Below are positions 7,870 to 12,500 of a DNA stretch of 12,500 nt, in pieces. Position 1 is the stretch's first letter. Every line of letters starts with the position of its first letter. Position numbers and translations under genes: made by a program. The stretch comes from Monoplex corrugatus (taxonomy: Eukaryota; Mollusca; Gastropoda; Littorinimorpha; Ranellidae): the NCBI GenBank assembly GCA_030674185.1, contig JAPXFY010000016.1:38594966-38607465 (forward strand). The letters run 5' to 3'. Under the pieces are notes generated by a model, which was given only the letters and a program-made list of their open reading frames with translations, did not search any database and had not been told where the DNA came from.

Positions 7870-8109
7870 TATGGAAGTCCCTTCTACGATCACGCAAAAA
7901 CAAACTGCCACATATTAGAAGTAGAAAGGTGGAAAGGGGATTTGCTAGCCCTAGATGAAAATGTCCATATAATCTGCTGTGAAGATTCTAATGCAAGAAT
8001 CGGAAATTTGCAAATTAATAAACACTTTTCTGACGTAAACGAAACTCTCAATGTGTTTGACAAGTCAGCTGTCTTTGAAAACAGCAGACATTTACAGGAT
8101 GTAGAGTAA
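7870..8109 (+). pseudogene. LINE endonuclease fragment, middle part
   Basis: The frame starting at 7870 reads YGSPFYDH, the usual loop after the conserved tyrosine region. It continues to IICCEDSNARIGN (7969-8007), which corresponds to the GDFNAR catalytic motif of endonuclease/exonuclease/phosphatase-fold enzymes. The Asp and Asn are kept but Gly is Glu and Phe is Ser, both unusual. The piece ends HLQDVE followed by a stop at 8107-8109. The expected continuation resumes in another frame at 8103. The N-terminal third of the domain is absent, replaced by the CT array on the left. There is no start codon belonging to the element here. Confidence 0.8.
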
Positions 8110-8240
8110 ATGATTATAACCAGAAACTGCTTGAAATGTGCGTTTGCTATGATATAAAGATCCTAAACGGATGTCTTGAAGTCAGTGGTTCCGGTAACGT
8201 TACCTTGTTTTCTAAACATGGTCCGAGTGTTTACAAGAAA
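8103..8240 (+). pseudogene. LINE endonuclease fragment, shifted frame
   Basis: The frame of 8103 gives RVNDYNQKLLEMC, then YDIKILNG, then SGSGNVTLFSKHGPSV. These match the typical endonuclease pattern of an Asn-x-x-Gly-x-x-Leu-Leu block, an Ile-x-Asn-Gly block, and a Thr-Phe-x-Ser with Gly-x-Ser block that usually runs into Ile-Asp-Tyr. The expected Ile-Asp-Tyr is not present. After 8240 the homology stops abruptly. Confidence 0.75.
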
Positions 8241-8409
8241 CACCACGAGGGTGCGGATGGGACCCGGAGCACCAATGCCTCGCCACTCTCGGGACACTCA
8301 CCTCCCAAGCTCCTGACGCCAATCGACAGTCATTTCTTCAAGCAAAGGGGGCTGTCCATGCGTTGCATGATCCATTCTGTATATCCTTACAACGGGGATA
8401 TGTGTAGGT
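8241..8409. other. Unrelated segment inside the endonuclease remnant
   Basis: Endonuclease homology breaks after 8240 and resumes at about 8410. An intact domain would need only about 15-20 codons between these blocks, so roughly 110-140 bp look inserted. The segment is richer in G and C than its surroundings ('gggacccggagcacc', 'ctcccaagctcctgac'). No terminal repeats were identified. Confidence 0.5.
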
Positions 8410-8466
8410 ACCTTGAAAACTATGATTACAACAGACAGATTTGAATCCTACCATATGCCGGTTGAA
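8410..8466 (+). pseudogene. LINE endonuclease fragment, C-terminal SDH motif
   Basis: In the frame of 8410 the sequence reads TTDRFESYHMPVE and then a stop (8467-8469). This is the C-terminal Ser-Asp-His motif of the endonuclease fold with Asp changed to Tyr and the His kept. Asp and His here act in catalysis in this enzyme family, so the change alone would disable the enzyme. Confidence 0.75.
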
Positions 8467-8470
8467 TAAC

Positions 8471-8890
8471 ATTGCCGAATCCAAAGTGAAGTATGAACGC
8501 AATCTGTTACCTGTCAAAAAGCTGTCAAATTTGAGAAAATAATTAGGTCAGAAGAGCGTGCTGTTCTTTTCTTTGACAATTTGACATCTGAAACTTTTCA
8601 GAGTAACCTTTTAAAAGCCATGGGCGTAATTGATATAAATGTAGAGGAGTCATTACATGTCTTCAATGAATCGTTACTTGTAGCTGCCCAGTCTATGAAA
8701 AAGACAGGGAGGGAAGAGAAAACATAAAGCTAATGGTTTGATGCGGAATGTTGTGCAAAGAAAAGGGAGGTAAAAAGAGTCTTAGAAAGTCAGGTAGTCA
8801 AAAGGATGATTATGCTGAATATGCAAAATTAAAAAGGAATATTAGTTTTGTTGGGGAAAAAAGAACGCGCCCAAAAGGACACTGACTTAA
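8471..8890 (+). pseudogene. LINE linker between endonuclease and reverse transcriptase
   Basis: NIAESKVKYERNLLPVKK lies in the frame of 8471. A long piece follows in the frame of 8521 (AVKFEKIIRSEE ... AAQSMKKT, stop at 8725). Next come WFDAECCAKKREVKRVL from 8734 and, after a shift, DDYAEYAKLKRNI from 8805. The Trp-Phe-Asp-x-Glu-Cys and Tyr-x-x-x-Lys-x-x-Tyr/Asn patterns are typical of the region just before the reverse-transcriptase fingers in LINE proteins. Confidence 0.75.
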
Positions 8891-8898
8891 ATAAAAAT

Positions 8899-9204
8899 TT
8901 TCCTTATGTTGTTGCCAATGATCTCACGCTTATAGCTATGACCACGGTAAGTCTTCAGCTTCAACTGTGCATTCTTCAACGTGAAACGTGCAAATTAAGA
9001 TTAACGGTGAATTCAGATTAGTCAAAAATCAGTTGTTTTTTTTAGAAAAGGTGGCTTTCTAGGTGCAAAAGAAGAATGGGTTTTCAATGGTAAAGAAATG
9101 GAAGTGGTGAACTCCTATAAATATTTAGGCCTCACTTTTTCAACCAGGCATAGTTTTATAACAGCAATACAGGTAAACAAACAAAAAAGTACTAATGAGA
9201 TTTG
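8899..9204 (+). pseudogene. LINE reverse-transcriptase motif C and thumb remnant
   Basis: The frame of 8899 gives FPYVVANDLTLIAMTT. Its VAND stands where the Phe/Tyr-Ala-Asp-Asp catalytic motif belongs, with the first Asp changed to Asn. QLQLCILQRETCKLRLTVNSD follows in two parts and ends at a stop (9019-9021). In the frame of 9044, RKGGFLGAKEEW and EMEVVNSYKYLGLTFSTRH match the typical post-catalytic block of LINE reverse transcriptases. Motifs A and B, which should lie upstream, are absent, because the linker passes straight to motif C. Confidence 0.8.
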
Positions 9205-9216
9205 AGTGCACCGATG

Positions 9217-9800
9217 AAGATTAAATGTAATTCGTCAGACATTGTCTTTAACTCTTTTAATGCATAGGTGGTCCCTTTACTACTCTACGCTGGTGAAATA
9301 GGGGTTAGGGTTATGAGCACGGTATGACTTGAACAAGTGCATCTCTGTGCGCGTAAGAGATTTTTGCATATAAAAAATAATAACAGCAAATGAATGGTAT
9401 ATGGAAAGTTAGGACGATATCCTCTGTGGTTAACTGCTGTCATCAGATGTGTTATTGATTTAGATTACTAAAATTACTAGAGAGTTGGTATTGTAAAAAG
9501 TATATAAAATGTTACTGGCCGTGCATGAAAAGGGTTATGTAACTTACGCGTCAAAAATTAGAAATATTTATGTGATAATAATTTTAAAGAATTTTGGTCC
9601 TTTGGGTGTGGCATTGACAAAGGATTCACCGAAAAGCTGAAAGAAAGGCTGCGCAGCAATTTTGGACGTACCTGGCGTAATCAATTTGATTCCAGTGCAC
9701 GGTTTTCCTTTATGGTGCATTTAAATCCTTATATAAGAATATGTACAGAAAAAATGTACAGAAACTGTATGTCAATAAGTTTACAGAAATGTTGTCATTA
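9217..9800 (+). pseudogene. LINE C-terminal region remnant
   Basis: From 9217: KIKCNSSDIVFNSFNA, stop, VVPLLLYAGEI, the common Pro-x-Leu-Leu-Tyr-Gly/Ala-x-Glu-Ile-Trp block with Trp lost. From 9331: EQVHLCARKRFLHI, then MVYGKLGRYPLWLTAVIRC. From 9589: EFWSFGCGIDKGFTEK and LRSNFGRTWRNQFDSS. All are in the same frame, with stops between them. This order matches the region downstream of reverse transcriptase in several LINE families. Confidence 0.75.
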
Positions 9801-9917
9801 GATACCGTGTTTCCCAGTTAAAGTCATGAAACCGCTTTCCAGGTCTGCAAAACACAAAACACATACATTTCAGTCGGCCCCAATGTACACAAGAAAACGA
9901 CATTCTATATTTTATTA

Positions 9918-10060
9918 GAAGATGTCAATAAGACAGAAATTCATATACACTTCCGACTACAGAAAGATGTGTCATAGCTTCATTTCTCTTCGCTGCCTTA
10001 AAAGATACGAGACAACAGTATTGCAGCACAATGTGTCTGTATCTACAAGACCTGTCATGT
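9918..10060 (+). pseudogene. Possible LINE extreme C-terminus
   Basis: In the frame of 9918 the sequence reads EDVNKTEIHIHF, then KDVS, stop, LHFSSLP. This resembles the Glu-x-Glu-x-His-Phe zinc-finger-like block near the end of many LINE proteins, but the expected cysteines are missing. The gap from 9800 to 9917 has no clear match. Confidence is low. Confidence 0.4.
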
Positions 10061-10366
10061 AATCATTACATGAAAAATTCATGAATATGTGCGAGCGATG
10101 GTTGGAAGAAAGCATTAGTTTTGGTATGTCAACACTCTCGATAAAAATTTGTTTTAGTTCATGTTATGTTTTTCTTGTTCTGGCGGAAACTGTTACCCAC
10201 CCTTTATCCACCTCCCTTCCTGTCTCTCCCTCCCTGTGTCAGTCGCCATGTTGTCTGTGCCGGTAAGTTTTTTTTTTTTCTTTTTTCACATTGTGAGTGA
10301 GTGTTTAATGTGAACGATCGATGACAGCTGCGATTTGATTACATTCGTACATCAAGATTTACACCA
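10061..10366. other. No gene supported
   Basis: Plus frame 10081-10266 shows no domain. A pyrimidine-rich stretch at 10199-10242 ends in CAG. It is followed by tcgccATG and then by GGTAAGT at 10262-10268. That is splice-site-like, but no supporting exons are visible (see findings). Confidence 0.4.
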
Positions 10367-10730
10367 ATCATCATCATCATCATCATCATCAGCAGCAAGC
10401 AGAGCATCAATCATCACTACTACTATTATTATTATTGTTATCTTCCTTAATATCTATCACAATTGAAAACATTCTTATTCTTGTTATTGTCCTTAATATT
10501 TTATCACAAATAATAATGTATTCTTCTTCTTGTTATAATTATATTACTGTTATTATCGTCCTTAATATTTTATCACAATCAATAACAATATCATTATTAT
10601 TGTATTTGTTAGAATTACTTTCTTCTTCTTCTTCTTCTTTATTATCATTATTATTATTATTTATTGATTTTGTTGTTGTTGTGCTGTTGTTGTTGATGAT
10701 GATGGTGATGATGATGATGATGATGATCCA
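10367..10730. repeat. ATC, ATT, CTT and GAT trinucleotide cluster
   Basis: The cluster contains (ATC)n at about 10368-10391, (ATT)n near 10422-10438, (CTT)n near 10620-10640, (ATT)n near 10642-10663, (GTT)n near 10671-10694 and (GAT)n near 10694-10728. Degenerate AT-rich sequence, including three 'cttaatat' blocks (10446, 10492, 10560), separates them. Confidence 0.8.
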
Positions 10731-11019
10731 TTATAAAATTGAAACAACAACAAAAATAATGTATGCGAGAAAAAGAGTACTATCATTGTTTGTTTGCTTG
10801 TTTGTTTATTTCTATGTTTATCTGTTGTCGTTTGAACAAGACTGTGCATAGTTCTGTCACACAATGATCACCTAAACATTTACATCAAAGCTTGTATCTC
10901 TTGATCAAAACAAAAATGATTATGACAATAATAATAATGATACTGTATTTTCCAACGGTAGAAGTTATTAGCTAAAACAGTAAAAGGCCTTGTATTCAAA
11001 CTTTCCATTGCTAGCGTGG
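10731..11019. other. No recognisable feature
   Basis: AT-rich sequence. A short (TTTG)n run lies at about 10789-10807. No gene is supported. Confidence 0.5.
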
Positions 11020-11235
11020 TGGATGATTTTATCCAAAATAAGTGTGACTGCCAGCGTTGAAGCAAACGGGAACCAGAAAAAAAATACGAAAAAAGAACCA
11101 GAACACGTATTTAATGCAACCAGACAAGACATTTTGTTGAAAGTACCGATGTCCGTGCGTGTGTTGTGAATTTAAATACGCGTTCTGATTTTTTTTTTCG
11201 TGTTTTTTTTTTCTTCTGGTTCCTGGATGATTTTA
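11020..11235. mobile_element. Hairpin-forming inverted repeat bounded by 12-bp direct repeat
   Basis: The left arm at 11069-11115 (ggaaccaga..., then an A-rich run, 'cgaaaaa' and 'cagaacacgtattt') is matched by the reverse complement of 11171-11223, which starts ggaaccaga and contains cagaacgcgtattt. The arms are about 50 bp with small length differences in the A/T runs, around a loop of about 55 bp. The perfect direct repeat TGGATGATTTTA occurs at 11020-11031 and at 11224-11235, the latter touching the right arm exactly. This resembles a short non-autonomous element with a target-site duplication, although 37 bp separate the left direct repeat from the left arm. Confidence 0.6.
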
Positions 11236-11289
11236 GTACAAGCAGCGTACTGACTACAGATCCTTACTGCTATTAATTCGCATAAGTAA

Positions 11290-11640
11290 AGAGAGAAGTG
11301 AGTTAGGCCTAGCAGTCTGCAGATAAGGTGATAGCTAGCAGGTCTGCAGAAGGATGGCCGTTATAACTGAGTTGGCTAGATGTTCGGAGTATTACTGGTC
11401 CAATAAGTAGTTAACAGCAGAGTAAGGTGAGTTAGCGCGTCGCTGTAGCGCAGCAGTCTGCAGAGTAAGTGAGTTAGGCTAGGTCGTGTAGAGCGCTAGC
11501 AGGTCTGCAACATGCTAACCAGGGAGGTCGGAGTAATCTCCACACTTTACCCAGCAGGCGGAGGCGTCTGTCGGGATCGAACTTAAGACCTTCTGAATGT
11601 AAGTCCATTGTTTACCCACTTGATTACCCACTTGATGACG
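11290..11640 (-). mobile_element. SINE of a second family with duplicated internal module
   Basis: On the minus strand, 11500-11610 reads 'cattcagaaggtcttaag', a B-box-like AGTTCGATCC (11574-11583), 'gacgcctccgcctgctggg', 'taaagtgtggaga' and 'gcagacctgctag'. I recall this body as common in gastropod genomes. The A box would lie near 11610-11640 but is weak. Downstream on that strand, three motifs recur: gtgagttag (plus-strand starts 11298, 11427, 11469), agcagtctgcaga (11311, 11452) and ctagcaggtctgca (11335, 11496). These suggest a duplicated module. Both outer boundaries are uncertain. Confidence 0.65.
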
Positions 11641-11664
11641 ATGATGATGATTTGACTGATTAAC

Positions 11665-11665
<1 letters not shown>

Positions 11666-11708
<43 letters not shown>

Positions 11709-11710
11709 GA
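11666..11710. repeat. (TGAT)n microsatellite at the 3' side of the SINE
   Basis: About eleven TGAT units directly abut the 3' end of the minus-strand SINE at 11711-11848. The position fits a simple-repeat tail of that element, read (ATCA)n on its own strand. Confidence 0.9.
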
Positions 11711-11848
11711 ATACCGACACCACCAGAACAACAATGATGTTAAGATGGAACAGTGAGAAGGCCAGTTGTAATGTAGTGCACCCCGGGCTTCGAACCCACA
11801 ACCATCAGCATATGAATCCGACACTCAACCGACTGAGCTACTGAGGCC
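11711..11848 (-). mobile_element. tRNA-derived SINE, copy 2 (minus strand)
   Basis: Reading on the minus strand gives ggcctcag, then the A box TAGCTCAGTCGG (11829-11840), then the B-box-like GGTTCGAAGCC (11787-11797). The body carries 'actggccttctcactg' and ends 'gttctggtggtgtcggtat'. About 14 differences separate it from the 139-bp copy at 251-389. The acceptor stem does not pair, so it is not a tRNA gene. It ends at the (TGAT)n array, and its head lies three bases from a (GAT)n array. Confidence 0.88.
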
Positions 11849-11851
11849 TGC

Positions 11852-11900
<49 letters not shown>
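11852..11900. repeat. (GAT)16 microsatellite
   Basis: Pure GAT triplets over 49 bp directly flank the 5' head of the SINE at 11711-11848. Either the element inserted into an older triplet array or the array grew next to it. Confidence 0.95.
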
Positions 11901-11902
<2 letters not shown>

Positions 11903-12500
11903 GTAACTATTTATGTTCAAGAATTTCTTTCCATTCTGTTTCAGCAAGATCCAAAGACTAACATTGTTATTAGCAAAGCAGAATAATTTATGTCAAAGAT
12001 TTAAAATACAAAACACACACAATGACATCGATACCCACAACAAAGGGTCTATGCCATAAATACGTCATGCAACAATGTACATGTATAATAAGTATATAAA
12101 CATACACAATAGTTCATAGAGAAAACATGCTTGTATCAACAAGATCATCACTTAACTAGTTTGTTCTTTAAACAGTTGTTGTAATACGCTGCTTCACTTT
12201 ATCTTTTCGTTCCCCTCTTCCTCTGCTCCTCCTGTACCTACACCCCCTTCCCCACATCGTTTTCTTTTCTTTTTCTGTGTAGTATTGTTAAAATACTTTT
12301 TCTTGGTCTAAAATCACTTTAGTGAACAGACATTCAACCAGTGACCATCACAAAACCAAGGAACCTTAGAAAACTTCTTCTGAAATTAGTAGGGGTAGAT
12401 GTGTCACCATTTTTACTCTAAAAGAGTGCAAAAGTTTCAGCTTAGTTTTGTATGATAGTGTTCTATCTGGTATCAGAAAAAAAAACATGAAAAAAGAAAT
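11901..12500. other. No recognisable feature
   Basis: AT-rich sequence with a pyrimidine-rich stretch at about 12189-12278 and an A-rich window end. No coding region, RNA gene or structured repeat is supported. Confidence 0.5.

Larger units (their letters stand above)
7870..10060 (+). pseudogene. Decayed non-LTR retrotransposon (LINE) ORF2 remnant
   Basis: In a working element this protein nicks target DNA with an apurinic-type endonuclease and copies its own RNA with a reverse transcriptase. Recognisable pieces occur in the expected order on one strand: endonuclease (7870-8466, interrupted), linker (about 8471-8890), reverse-transcriptase motif C (8905-8922), post-catalytic region (about 8923-9300) and C-terminal region (9331-9800, possibly to 10060). 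The pieces lie mostly in the frame of 7870, with shifts to the other frames and several stops. The N-terminal half of the endonuclease and most of the reverse-transcriptase core are missing, so the remnant is far shorter than a normal ORF2 of about 900 codons or more. No poly-A tail or target-site duplication was found. Recognition is from remembered family patterns. The clade cannot be assigned without a search. Confidence 0.85.

Noticed and set aside
8136..8444. A 102-codon gene starting at 8136
   Set aside because: The first third is endonuclease remnant of the LINE in a shifted frame and the rest runs through the probable insertion. It is not an independent gene.
9299..9312. Telomere-like GGGTTAGGGTTA
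   Set aside because: Only two units, lying inside the LINE remnant where the protein homology continues on both sides. Taken as chance sequence.
10081..10266. 61-codon plus-strand open frame
   Set aside because: No domain seen. It lies just past the LINE remnant and reads into a pyrimidine tract.
11780..11848. tRNA gene on the minus strand
   Set aside because: The same reasoning applies: no acceptor pairing, and it is part of a 138-bp interspersed unit.

Overview
The window looks like non-coding, repeat-rich DNA from an animal nuclear genome, most likely a marine mollusc and plausibly a caenogastropod snail. That assignment rests on remembered likeness: short interspersed elements (SINEs) with tRNA-like promoters, a minus-strand element with the 'cagacgcctccgcctgctgggtaaag' type of body split around a B-box-like motif, a 'gcgctatataaat' plus (ATT)n tail, and abundant di-, tri- and tetranucleotide arrays. 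No database search was possible. I find no intact protein-coding gene, rRNA, functional tRNA, CRISPR array or bacterial-type operon. The long open frames are low-complexity translations of simple repeats.

Layout, left end: 1-228 is a tandem repeat of about 91 bp cut by the window edge. A plus-strand tRNA-derived SINE lies at 251-389, followed by a 21-bp minisatellite at 660-869 with four-unit higher-order structure. A minus-strand interspersed repeat at 1070-1325 has an inverted partner at 4401-4752. Between the partners lie a G17 run, two large (TG)n arrays, a degenerate trinucleotide region and a 19-bp minisatellite of roughly 30 units (3662-4234).

Middle: 4753-6286 holds mostly featureless AT-rich sequence, a C-rich tract able to form a quadruplex on the complementary strand, a perfect 17-bp palindrome at 5868-5884 and an ATT/ATC/GTT array. 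A diverged relative of the first SINE lies at about 6287-6425. Two long polypyrimidine arrays follow, CTT/CCT at 6602-7190 and CTGT/CT at 7556-7868.

The second array abuts the only protein-derived feature: a heavily decayed non-LTR retrotransposon (LINE) spanning about 7870-10060. Pieces of the apurinic-type endonuclease, the linker, reverse-transcriptase motif C and the C-terminal region are recognisable in order. They are broken by frameshifts, stops, a probable insertion within the endonuclease and loss of most of the reverse-transcriptase core.

Right end: trinucleotide arrays (10367-10730); a hairpin-forming inverted repeat bounded by a perfect 12-bp direct repeat (11020-11235); a minus-strand SINE of a second family with an internally duplicated module (about 11290-11640); and a minus-strand copy of the first SINE (11711-11848) wedged between (TGAT)n and (GAT)n arrays. 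No genes here can be said to work together. The interest lies in the arrangement and decay of mobile elements and in unusual DNA structures. I saw no convincing new biological system.
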